From: an uncultured Flavihumibacter sp.
GTDB taxonomy: Bacteria > Bacteroidota > Bacteroidia > Chitinophagales > Chitinophagaceae
Length of the DNA: 9,784 bases
Assembly (NCBI GenBank): GCA_946481605.1
Contig: CAMLPA010000098.1
Coordinates: forward strand, 1 to 9,784
Reading direction: 5' to 3'
How positions within the stretch are numbered: the first letter of the stretch is position 1; the number at the start of each line of letters is the position of its first letter. Under the pieces are notes generated by a model. It saw nothing but the letters and a program-made list of their open reading frames with translations. It did not search any database and was not told the origin of the DNA. Shown piece after piece: positions 1-6,952 of this stretch. The position numbers were made by a program, and so were the translations under genes.

Positions 1-2
1 TG

Positions 3-38
3 GCTGAGAACCCGAACGTTAAACCCAACGAACAATAA
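3..38 (+). CDS. C-terminal end of upstream gene, probably SusD/RagB family lipoprotein (partial)
   Basis: Only the last 11 codons are inside the window (reading AENPNVKPNEQ, then TAA at 36-38). The Asn/Pro-rich tail resembles the C-termini of SusD/RagB nutrient-binding lipoproteins, which often end in an x-NPN-x run. The position, just before DUF4369-thioredoxin genes and followed by a terminator-like hairpin, also fits the end of a susCD operon. Eleven residues cannot prove a family. What is seen is an open frame ending in a stop; the SusD assignment is inference from tail composition and context. Confidence 0.45.
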   Translation, partial: AENPNVKPNEQ

Positions 39-43
39 ACTGC

Positions 44-75
44 AGGTTGCGGAAGAATACTTCCGCAACTTCTTT
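44..75 (+). terminator. Rho-independent terminator-like hairpin after the upstream gene
   Basis: GTTGCGGAAG (46-55) pairs perfectly with CTTCCGCAAC (60-69) around an AATA loop. One G-U and one A-T pair (45/70, 44/71) extend the stem to 12 bp. A T-rich stretch TTCTTT (70-75) follows. It lies 8 nt after the upstream stop codon, as expected for an intrinsic terminator. It ends only 13 nt before the ATG of the next gene, so it may instead act as an attenuator or an mRNA-stabilising intercistronic hairpin. Confidence 0.75.
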
Positions 76-88
76 AAAAAATACGCAA

Positions 89-1234
89 ATGAAGAAAATC
101 GCGCTATCGCTCGCTATGCTGGGCTTTTATACCATTGGTCATGCCCAGTTTGTATTGAATGGAAAAATAACAGGTGACGGACCGGCCAAGCTTTACCTCC
201 TTTATTCAAACAGCAAGGGTGCATATTTGACTGACAGTTGTGTGGTCCGTAACGGAACATTCCGTTTTTCAGGTAATATCAGTGAAGCCACCATGTCTAC
301 CCTTACCACTTCATTGCAGAACAGGATGGATCAGTCTCAGGTTGCTACTATTATGCTGGAACCGACTACAATGAACGCGGTAATTCCCCAGGGAGATATG
401 CAGAACATCAGTGTTGCCGGATCAGCCTTCCATACGCAGTACGCCGCTTACAATAAGCGTATACGGAAGATTCGTGACCGCTGGAAGGTGGTAATGGACA
501 CACTGAGCGCAGTGAACAAACGGAGCAACTTCGAGTACCAGGAAATGAAGAACTGGGTACTGAAACCTTACAACGCTGAAATTGATGAAATACAATCCGA
601 TATCCTCCTTAAACATCCAACATCCTACATGGCTGCCCATATCCTTAGTGTGAAAGGTGGAGAGTTGTCTGCAGATTCCCTTAGAAAATTTTACGACCGC
701 TTCCCGGAAAAAGTGCAGCAAAGTTCATTTGGAAAAACGATCGCCCAGGAACTTGAGCAAAAGAAACTCGGCGCACCAGGTATTGTAGCACCGGATTTTG
801 CCAAGGCTGACATTGGTGGCGAACAATTAAAGCTGTCGGATTTCAAGGGCAAATATGTACTGCTTGATTTCTGGGCTTCATGGTGTGTGCCCTGCCGCAA
901 AGGAAATCCACATCTGAAGGAAATATACGCGCACTATAAATCAAAAGGATTGGAAATTATTGGTGTGTCGGATGATGACCGTAATCCTGATGCGTGGAAA
1001 AAAGCAGTGACCGACGATGGCATTGCCATCTGGAAACATGTGTTGCGCGGACTGGATATGGAAAAGCGGATGAAAAACGAAAAGAATCCGAACGACCTGG
1101 GTGAGGCCTATGGAATACGCACCCTGCCTACAAAAATACTGATCGATCCGAAAGGGGTGATCATTGGGCGGTATACCGAAGGTGCGAAGGGGGACGCGGC
1201 ACTGGATGAAAAGCTGGCGGAGGTAATGCGGTAA
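89..1234 (+). CDS. Periplasmic TlpA-like thioredoxin-fold protein with DUF4369-type N-terminal domain
   Basis: A 381-residue secreted thiol-disulfide oxidoreductase of the TlpA/AhpC-TSA type. The signal peptide is MKKIALSLAMLGFYTIGHA, with likely cleavage A19/Q20. A beta-rich DUF4369-type domain (about residues 20-115) has the usual pattern of G-K-I-x-G, K-x-Y-L-L-Y, D-S and N-G-x-F-x-F-x-G. A helical linker follows (about 120-235). The C-terminal thioredoxin domain (about 240-381) has the redox site WCVPC (C266, C269) and the cis-proline motif TLPT (P347). The ATG at 89 is chosen because it starts the signal peptide. An in-frame TTG at 47 lies inside the terminator stem and would add 14 residues ahead of the signal. 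Proteins of this type are common beside susCD genes in Bacteroidota and are thought to reduce disulfides in the envelope; the substrate is unknown. It is a paralogue of the next gene. Confidence 0.88.
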   Translation: MKKIALSLAMLGFYTIGHAQFVLNGKITGDGPAKLYLLYSNSKGAYLTDSCVVRNGTFRFSGNISEATMSTLTTSLQNRMDQSQVATIMLEPTTMNAVIPQGDMQNISVAGSAFHTQYAAYNKRIRKIRDRWKVVMDTLSAVNKRSNFEYQEMKNWVLKPYNAEIDEIQSDILLKHPTSYMAAHILSVKGGELSADSLRKFYDRFPEKVQQSSFGKTIAQELEQKKLGAPGIVAPDFAKADIGGEQLKLSDFKGKYVLLDFWASWCVPCRKGNPHLKEIYAHYKSKGLEIIGVSDDDRNPDAWKKAVTDDGIAIWKHVLRGLDMEKRMKNEKNPNDLGEAYGIRTLPTKILIDPKGVIIGRYTEGAKGDAALDEKLAEVMR

Positions 1235-1344
1235 GCTAAATCGTAAAGCGCCAATGATTAATTAAAAAAAAATCCGTGGCTGAAAAGACATTCACTGAAT
1301 TCGCAACACCAATAAACCCTACGAACTTTTTAAATGGAATTATT

Positions 1345-2529
1345 ATGACCAAGTGTACCGGATTTTTTTGGGCTGGCATCCTGCTGCTTGGAGGCTGCGC
1401 CTCTTCAAAGAAAGACCATACTTTTATATTGAAAGGAAAAACGAATGGTTTGCCGGCAGGGAGTGTCGTGCTGACACGTATGGACCCGTCTGACCGAACC
1501 ATGCACACGATGGATAGCGTGCCGTATCAAGATGGGCAGTTTAAACTGGAGGGGGAGATAGACCGCCCCGAACAAATGATTGTACGCATCATGCCCGGCA
1601 ACTGGTCTTTCTCTGTTTTTATAGAGCCAGGTGAAATTGCAGTGGAAGTTGATACAACCAATGCCAGGTATTATGATTATACAACCTATGGCGGGGAATC
1701 AGGCGCATTAATTACCCAATACACGGTGAAAGGCTCCGCCAACCAGGATATTATTTATGCACATGAAAATCATCCTGAAAATATCAAATTCCGCAATCAG
1801 TTAAACGCCACCAATGCAGCTTATCAATCTGCCACTACCGATGAACAGAAGGATGCTGCACGTGCGGAATCACGTTCTATCAGTAAAAGCCGCAGCCAAT
1901 GGGAGCTGCAGTGGATTGACAGCCTGCTCGGCAAACAGCCTGAAATGGTAGCTACAGCCCTGCTGTTCGAAAACTATTATCAGTTTAACCAGTCAATGTC
2001 TGTAGCCGACCTGGAAAAACGTATTCAAGCCTTTAAAGCGCCCGCAGATTCCTCCGGTTATGTCCTACGCATGAAAGCTGAATTGGCAAAACACAAGGCC
2101 ATTCAGCCCGGACAGGTGGCACCTGATTTCACTGCAATGAAACCCGACAGCACCGAATTCAGGCTGTCCTCTCTTCGGGGCAAATACGTATTAATCGACT
2201 TCTGGGCAAGCTGGTGTGTACCCTGCCGGCAGGCTATACCGCACTGGAAAGAGGTTTATGCAAAATACCACGACAAAGGTTTCGAAATCCTTGGGCTGAC
2301 CAATGATTCACGCTGGTCAGACTGGTTCAAGGCTCTGGATGTGGAAAAGATGCCCTGGATGCAGGTTGCGGACGACTTCCCCGTGAAGAACATGCCTGCC
2401 CGTATCGCCGAACTTTATGTGGTTCCAAGTTTACCTACCTATGTGTTGCTGGATAAGGAAGGGAAAGTGATTGTTCATACAACCGATAAAAAAAGGGTAG
2501 ACGAAGAATTGAATAAAATATTCATGTAA
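1345..2529 (+). CDS. Thioredoxin-fold lipoprotein with DUF4369-like N-terminal domain
   Basis: A 394-residue predicted lipoprotein. The N-terminus MTKCTGFFWAGILLLGGC carries a lipobox (L-G-G-C, lipidated C18) followed by ASSKK, so membrane anchoring is expected; which membrane cannot be told. A DUF4369-like beta domain spans about residues 25-135 and a helical linker about 155-250. The thioredoxin domain (about 255-394) has WCVPC (C291, C294) and the cis-proline SLPT (P364). The core around the active site is nearly the same as in the preceding gene (GKYVLxDFWASWCVPCR), so the two are tandem paralogues, but their regions before the cis-proline differ. The ATG at 1345 is preferred over an in-frame GTG at 1276 because only the former puts the lipoprotein signal at the N-terminus. 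Its stop codon overlaps the next ATG by one base (TAATG), indicating translational coupling. Confidence 0.87.
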   Translation: MTKCTGFFWAGILLLGGCASSKKDHTFILKGKTNGLPAGSVVLTRMDPSDRTMHTMDSVPYQDGQFKLEGEIDRPEQMIVRIMPGNWSFSVFIEPGEIAVEVDTTNARYYDYTTYGGESGALITQYTVKGSANQDIIYAHENHPENIKFRNQLNATNAAYQSATTDEQKDAARAESRSISKSRSQWELQWIDSLLGKQPEMVATALLFENYYQFNQSMSVADLEKRIQAFKAPADSSGYVLRMKAELAKHKAIQPGQVAPDFTAMKPDSTEFRLSSLRGKYVLIDFWASWCVPCRQAIPHWKEVYAKYHDKGFEILGLTNDSRWSDWFKALDVEKMPWMQVADDFPVKNMPARIAELYVVPSLPTYVLLDKEGKVIVHTTDKKRVDEELNKIFM

Positions 2530-3287
2530 TGAAGGGACTGATCTTTTTACTGGCCATGCTAACCACCTTTGCAGCGCAGGCTGTGGAAACGAAAGTGATC
2601 GTACGTGCGAAGGCGAAAGACGCGAAATTCATTGGGTCATCACTTGGCGGCGCTTACGTGATCATCCGCGAGCAATCTAATCAGCGGATACTGGCAGAAG
2701 GATTAACCACCGGTACACCAGGGAATACCCGCATGATTATGAATACACCCCGGGAACGGTACACACAATTGTCGGATGAGCATACCGGCAGGTTCGAGGC
2801 AAAGCTCGACATTGATGAACCCGTGTTTGTGCGCATTGAAATGACGGCGCCCTATACACACCGTGCGTCGCAGGTGCATGCGATGATTGAGCTTTGGTTA
2901 ATCCCTGGTAAGCATATCCTTGGAGATGGGATTGTATTGGAGATTCCCGGGTTTATTGTAGATGTCCTGAGTCCCCGAACGCACAACTTCATTAGCCTTG
3001 ACGTGGTGAAGGGAAAGCCATTCAAGGTACAGGCGAATGTGGTGATGATGTGTGGCTGCCTGATCAGCAAAGGCGGTGTTTGGAATGGAGAAGAAATAGA
3101 AGTGAAGGCAATCGTGAAGAAGGATGGTAAATTCCTGGAGGAAGTTACATTGTCAATAGTAGATGCTAACCTGTTTGAAGGAAGTATGAAAATGGATGAA
3201 AAGGGGGATTATCAGTTTACGGTATATGCATACCATGAGAAGAGTGGAAATACAGGTGTTGGGATGGTGAATTTTGTGGTTTATTAA
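2529..3287 (+). CDS. Secreted protein of unknown function with a CGC cysteine pair
   Basis: A 252-residue protein that I do not recognise as a named family. It has a clear signal peptide (MKGLIFLLAMLTTFAAQA, cleavage about A18/V19). The mature part is rich in beta-strand-like alternation. The last ~100 residues (about 155-252) look like an Ig-like sandwich with a terminal GNTGVGMVNFVVY strand. The only cysteines are C175 and C177 in VVMMCGC, inside that module and preceded by two methionines. Residues 108-128 contain three histidines (H111, H117, H129 nearby) and a hydrophobic IELWLIPGK stretch. The start overlaps the stop of the thioredoxin lipoprotein by one base, so the two are probably made together. 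The CGC pair could be a thioredoxin client disulfide or a metal site; both are inference. No membrane anchor or enzyme motif is visible. Confidence 0.8.
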   Translation: MKGLIFLLAMLTTFAAQAVETKVIVRAKAKDAKFIGSSLGGAYVIIREQSNQRILAEGLTTGTPGNTRMIMNTPRERYTQLSDEHTGRFEAKLDIDEPVFVRIEMTAPYTHRASQVHAMIELWLIPGKHILGDGIVLEIPGFIVDVLSPRTHNFISLDVVKGKPFKVQANVVMMCGCLISKGGVWNGEEIEVKAIVKKDGKFLEEVTLSIVDANLFEGSMKMDEKGDYQFTVYAYHEKSGNTGVGMVNFVVY

Positions 3288-3343
3288 AACTACAGGGTGA
3301 TTCAGATTTGTAATACCGCGGCTTTTTTTATCGCCGTAGAATT

Positions 3344-3370
3344 GTCCATTTATACAGTATAAGCGTCCAT
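3344..3370. promoter_or_regulatory. Candidate operator: 13-bp palindrome flanked by direct hexamers
   Basis: TTATACAGTATAA (3350-3362) is a perfect 6+1+6 palindrome. The hexamer GTCCAT occurs in direct orientation on both sides, at 3344-3349 and 3365-3370, exactly 21 bp apart (two helical turns). The element lies about 30-50 bp upstream of the candidate promoter core at 3393-3400, a usual place for an activator or repressor site. No regulator gene of obvious match is in the window. The pattern is seen directly; the operator role is inferred. Confidence 0.35.
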
Positions 3371-3392
3371 CAAAAGTTTACAGCCGGCCATT

Positions 3393-3400
3393 TAAATTTG
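3393..3400 (+). promoter_or_regulatory. Candidate Bacteroidota -7 promoter element (TAAATTTG)
   Basis: TAAATTTG matches the Bacteroidota housekeeping -7 consensus TAnnTTTG exactly. No clear TTG at the right distance (-33) is present; the nearest T-rich upstream motif is GTTTAC at 3376-3381, too close to be convincing. If used, transcription would start near 3405-3410 and leave a leader of about 95-100 nt before the ATG at 3505. Confidence 0.4.
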
Positions 3401-3427
3401 ATCCATAGCATTATGCAATAGGTATCG

Positions 3428-3467
3428 AGTACTCCTCTGAATGCGTACAACAGCGCAAAGGAGTATT
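3428..3467 (+). other. Predicted leader hairpin upstream of the glycosidase gene
   Basis: AGTACTCCT (3428-3436) can pair with AGGAGTATT (3459-3467) over 9 bp with one G-U. A second stem, TGCG (3442-3445) with CGCA (3454-3457), forms inside the loop. It sits between the candidate promoter and the start codon, about 37 nt before the ATG, so it would be part of the mRNA leader. The 3' arm contains an SD-like AAAGGAG, but this is too far from the start codon to serve it. There is no T-run, so it is not a terminator. Function unknown. Confidence 0.35.
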
Positions 3468-3504
3468 TCCGATATATTTTGGTCAATCCTGTAAATGGTA
3501 ATCT

Positions 3505-6096
3505 ATGCGATTTTCTTGTCTGCTGCTGTTGGTTTGCCTGCATTGTTCCGCACAAAATAAATCTTCCTCCAGGTCGGTTTACCAGGATTCAAAAGGCGTC
3601 ATACGCTGGTCGGATTCAAAGCGGGAAGTGGCGCTTTTCGGCGCTAATTACTGCCTTCCCTCCGCCTGTGATTTCCGTGCCGCCGGTTATTTCACCAACA
3701 ACCGGAAAGCGGTGGCCGATGCCGACATGGCGCATTTCGCGCGGATGGGATGGGACGCGCTTCGCCTTTGTTTGTGGGGCGATTATGAAAATTCAGATTC
3801 ACTCGGAAACCTGGTGGTAAACGAGCACCTGGACCTCATGGACTATGTGATCGCCACTGCAAAAAAGCGCGGCATCTATTTCTTATTGAGTCCGATCGTT
3901 ACCTACAGTTCCCTTTTCCCCGATGGCGGACGTGAGTCGAAAGCGGTAAACGGCTTTTCCACCAAATTCAGAAAAGACGAGTTAGGTACCAATCCCAGGG
4001 CCATCGCAGCGCAGCAGAACTATTTAAAGCAGTTGCTCAACCATGTGAACCCGTACACGGGTATTGCGCTGAAAGATGAACCCAATATTCTTTTCATCGA
4101 AATGATCAACGAGCCTACGCACCATAGCAATGATATAGCTGGCTCCATAGCGTACATTAACGCGCTGGTAGACGCCGTAAAAAGTACCGGGTGTAAAAAG
4201 TTGCTTTACCACAACTACACGCAGGATATGAAGATGGCGGAACCAATTTCACGTTCCAGAATAGACGGGATGTCTTTTGCCTGGTATCCAACCGGATTAA
4301 ACAGGAGCCATACGCTGCCGGGCAATTATCTGCCGGTAGTGGACCATTTTTCCGAAGAAATGATGCGCCCGGAACTGAAGCGTCTTTCCCGTATCGTGTA
4401 TGAATTCGATAGCCCAGATTTGCTGAACGCTTATATGTATCCTGCTATGGCGCGTTCTTTCCGTGAAGTTGGCGCTCAGTTCGCTACAATGTTCTCTTAC
4501 GATATGCTGGTGTCGGCCCCTTATAATATGGGTTGGCAAACGCACTACCTGAACATGGTGTACACGCCTAAAAAAGCGGTGAGTGCAATGATCGCAGCAG
4601 AAGTGATGCGGCGCACGCCGTTGTATGAAACGCATGGTAACTATCCCGATAATACCAGCTTCGGCCCGTTCAGGCTCAGCTATGAGCAGGACCTGAGTGA
4701 GATGAATACGGAAGATTATTTCATGTATGCCAATAACACGGTTACTAAGCCAAAAAACATTGACCGGCTCACAAAGCTGGTAGGATTTGGATCATCTCCG
4801 GTAGTAAGTTATGAGGGACAGGGTATTTACTTTTTAGACAAGATATCCACTGGCGTTTGGCGGCTGGAGGTATATCCGGATGCCGTACAGGTGTGTGATC
4901 CGTTTGAACTTCCCGCTGCGGATAAGGTGGTGACCCGCGCCATCAGCCGGGAATGGCCCATGAGCATCCGCCTGAATGAGCTGGGTACGAAATATTTTGT
5001 ACAGGGTATTAACGAAGGTAATAATGTTCGTGTGGAAGCGGCTTCAGGCACTTTTAAAGTACAGCCGGGAGTATATATACTGAGCGCGGATAAGTATGTT
5101 TCCCCGGGAGCGCTTCCGCAATCACTGGGGTTCGTTAACATGAAGGAGTTTTTTAGTCCGGCCGATCAGCGCATGTCCATACAGGTTATTCCTGAACTTC
5201 CGCCCTCATTGCATAGTAGCACCCCTCAGCCTTTCAGGGCCAGGGTGATCAGCGGGGAAACGCCTGACAAGGTTACGCTGTACGTGAGGCAGGGCAGAAG
5301 GTATGCGCCCGTAGTGATGGAAAAAGATTCGGGATACTATTACAAAGCAATGATCCCGGCAAACCATCTCAGAACCGGTTGGCTGGAATGTTGCATCGTG
5401 GTGGAAGCGAAGGACGGAAAAATAAATTATCCCGCGCTAACCGGCAATAGCCCAACGGCGTGGAATTATGTGGATGAAGGGAACTGGAAGATCGCGGTAG
5501 TGGACCAGAAAACCCCGTTGAAATTACTCACGCCTTCTGCTGACGCAGGTAAGTTGAATTTTACACGCACCAGGGAAAGTGCGATGGGCATCTTCAACAC
5601 AATACCATCGGCCAGCTCCGGCGATGCCGCACTCCGGCTGAACTTCCCCGCTGGTTATTCCAATCACTTTAAGGATTATGCCATGTCGCTTTCGGTGGGT
5701 GAAAAAATCCGGGGCCGCGGGAGTGATGCGCGGGCAGCGAAAAATTTGCTGCTCACCGCACGAGGTTTAAATGCACAACAACAGTTTTACGTGGTACTTG
5801 TAGAAAAAGATGGCACCAGTTGGGCGCAAAAGCTTATGCTGAACGCAGATGAACAGGCAATAGCGTTACCGATCAGCGGGTTCAGGATTTCTAAGGGGGC
5901 TATGTTGCCCATTGGATATCCGGGCGACTGGCGCTATTGGTTCGAACCGGCATCCGGACGTGGAGGCGCGAACGACCGGTTGAAACCAGAGAACATAGAA
6001 TGGATACAGTTCATCGCAAGACCCTCCGATGTTCAGTCTTCCACAGGTTCCGCTGACTCCTGGATGGAATTAAGTGGTGTGTCGATGACGTTTTGA
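3505..6096 (+). CDS. Secreted glycoside-hydrolase-like protein, clan GH-A TIM barrel with C-terminal beta-sandwich modules
   Basis: An 863-residue exported protein. Signal peptide MRFSCLLLLVCLHCSA, cleavage about A16/Q17. Residues about 30-370 look like a cellulase/GH5-like (beta/alpha)8 barrel. The strand-4 motif IEMINEP supplies the likely acid/base E203, and VYEFD supplies the likely nucleophile E300. Conserved-looking aromatic and polar stretches include LWGDYEN, FAWYPTG and FSYDML. Residues about 380-530 form a beta-rich region ending in a VQPGVYILS strand, resembling the accessory beta domain of such enzymes. Residues about 555-640 look like an Ig/Fn3-type module, and 670-863 like a galactose-binding-type jelly roll. 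It probably hydrolyses a polysaccharide or glycoside outside the cytoplasm; the substrate and exact GH family cannot be set from sequence alone. No type IX secretion C-terminal signal is visible. The gene is flanked by gaps of ~217 bp on both sides, so it is likely monocistronic. Confidence 0.82.
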   Translation: MRFSCLLLLVCLHCSAQNKSSSRSVYQDSKGVIRWSDSKREVALFGANYCLPSACDFRAAGYFTNNRKAVADADMAHFARMGWDALRLCLWGDYENSDSLGNLVVNEHLDLMDYVIATAKKRGIYFLLSPIVTYSSLFPDGGRESKAVNGFSTKFRKDELGTNPRAIAAQQNYLKQLLNHVNPYTGIALKDEPNILFIEMINEPTHHSNDIAGSIAYINALVDAVKSTGCKKLLYHNYTQDMKMAEPISRSRIDGMSFAWYPTGLNRSHTLPGNYLPVVDHFSEEMMRPELKRLSRIVYEFDSPDLLNAYMYPAMARSFREVGAQFATMFSYDMLVSAPYNMGWQTHYLNMVYTPKKAVSAMIAAEVMRRTPLYETHGNYPDNTSFGPFRLSYEQDLSEMNTEDYFMYANNTVTKPKNIDRLTKLVGFGSSPVVSYEGQGIYFLDKISTGVWRLEVYPDAVQVCDPFELPAADKVVTRAISREWPMSIRLNELGTKYFVQGINEGNNVRVEAASGTFKVQPGVYILSADKYVSPGALPQSLGFVNMKEFFSPADQRMSIQVIPELPPSLHSSTPQPFRARVISGETPDKVTLYVRQGRRYAPVVMEKDSGYYYKAMIPANHLRTGWLECCIVVEAKDGKINYPALTGNSPTAWNYVDEGNWKIAVVDQKTPLKLLTPSADAGKLNFTRTRESAMGIFNTIPSASSGDAALRLNFPAGYSNHFKDYAMSLSVGEKIRGRGSDARAAKNLLLTARGLNAQQQFYVVLVEKDGTSWAQKLMLNADEQAIALPISGFRISKGAMLPIGYPGDWRYWFEPASGRGGANDRLKPENIEWIQFIARPSDVQSSTGSADSWMELSGVSMTF

Positions 6097-6312
6097 TCCT
6101 TTTCTACGATGAACAAATAACATGGTATTATTCTGGCTAAAAAAGCTGTATGCAGGGGGATGTGGTTTGAGCAGGATTAATCTTAAGCAATGCACTTTTA
6201 CTTTAAAAATTAGGGAGAAGTATGGAATGATAAGTGCTTCGGCTCCTTAAAATTCTTTCCCGGTTCAGAAAATTTCAAATAATTTGAGCGTTGAAACAGG
6301 CGTTCAGAAGTT
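6097..6312. other. Intergenic gap without a gene
   Basis: No ORF beyond a few codons was found on the + strand, and no convincing terminator for the glycosidase gene. Near the right end TAATTTG (6280-6286) resembles the -7 promoter consensus but has one base too few between TA and TTTG. The short direct repeats GCGTTGA (6288-6294) and GCGTTCA (6300-6306) lie just before the sigma-factor start. The promoter of the sigma/fecR genes should be here but cannot be placed with confidence. Confidence 0.5.
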
Positions 6313-6933
6313 TTGATTACCATCCAGTCATACCAGGAAGAAGATTTGATGCTCCAGATTAGAAGCGGCATGGAACATGCTTTGGACGTGCTGTTCAGGG
6401 AATGGTACCCAAGGATCGTTTTCTTTACAAAACGCTACACGGGAAGCGAATCGGATGCGGAAGAGATCGCCTGTGAGTCTTTCGTGAAGTTCTGGAAAAT
6501 CCGGACTACTTTTTCGTCGCTGGCCAATATTAAGAATTTCCTTTACTTAAGCAGTCGCAATGCCGCGCTGAATCATATCAGGCAGCAGAAGCAATCACCT
6601 TTAACTGATCTTGACGACACTACTCAGTTGGAAGCTATCCACGAGGAGGACCCTTTTTACGAGCAAGAGCACCTCCGGTCTGAAGTGATCGGGACGCTGT
6701 TCCGTGAAATTGAAGAACTCCCGGAAAAATGCCGCGAAGTGGTGCTGCTCACCTACAGAGACGGCCTGAACACCAGGCAGATCGCGGAGAAACTCAACAT
6801 ATCTGTCTCCAATGTAACTTCCCAGAGAAACAGGGCAATCCAACAACTGCGCCTCTCCCTGTTTAAAAAGTTCCCACTGCTTACAGGTATTTGTCTGCCG
6901 GTGTTGCTGAAAGATATATTTAGAAATCTTTAA
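6313..6933 (+). CDS. ECF-type RNA polymerase sigma factor (FecI-like, SusCD-associated)
   Basis: A sigma-70 family ECF factor of 206 residues from a TTG start. Region 2 (about residues 23-92) includes ALDVLFREWYPRI, SDAEEIACESFVKFW and the core-binding/-10 recognition helices. Region 4 (about 128-182) includes ELPEKCREVVLLTYRDG and the helix-turn-helix RQIAEKLNISVSNVTSQRNRA, which should bind the -35-like element of the target promoter. A short hydrophobic tail follows. The first ATG in this frame is at 6349 (194 residues), but that would cut off the EEDL part of the usual start of the domain (E-E-D-L-M-L-x-x-I-x-x-G), so the TTG at 6313 is preferred with reservation. The frame is closed upstream by TGA at 6292-6294. 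The adjacent fecR and STN-type susC genes make it the sigma part of a cell-surface signalling circuit. Confidence 0.9.
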   Translation: MITIQSYQEEDLMLQIRSGMEHALDVLFREWYPRIVFFTKRYTGSESDAEEIACESFVKFWKIRTTFSSLANIKNFLYLSSRNAALNHIRQQKQSPLTDLDDTTQLEAIHEEDPFYEQEHLRSEVIGTLFREIEELPEKCREVVLLTYRDGLNTRQIAEKLNISVSNVTSQRNRAIQQLRLSLFKKFPLLTGICLPVLLKDIFRNL

Positions 6934-6952
6934 AAAAAGCACCGGATTTCTG

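Noticed and set aside
47..88. Extension of the first thioredoxin gene to a TTG at 47
   Set aside because: The TTG lies inside the perfect terminator stem, and the added 14 residues would sit in front of a clean signal peptide that starts at the ATG at 89.
1276..1344. Extension of the thioredoxin lipoprotein to a GTG at 1276
   Set aside because: It would put 23 residues before the lipoprotein signal, moving the lipobox cysteine to position 41, which is far too deep.
3311..3337. Possible terminator after the CGC protein gene (GC-rich stretch followed by T7, with CGGC/GCCG arms)
   Set aside because: Only a 4-bp stem forms and the T-run lies in the loop rather than after the stem, so it is not a credible intrinsic terminator for the + strand.
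3510..3550. Lipoprotein signal in the glycosidase N-terminus (cysteines at residues 11 and 14)
   Set aside because: Neither LLVC nor CLHC fits a lipobox (V or H at -1), whereas HCSA/QN is a good signal peptidase I site.
3479..3820. 113-codon + strand frame overlapping the glycosidase start
   Set aside because: It starts at a TTG, lies almost wholly within the glycosidase gene in another frame, and its product has no domain-like pattern.
6280..6286. TAATTTG as a -7 promoter element for the sigma gene
   Set aside because: It is one base short of TAnnTTTG and has no matching -33 TTG; too weak to list as a promoter.
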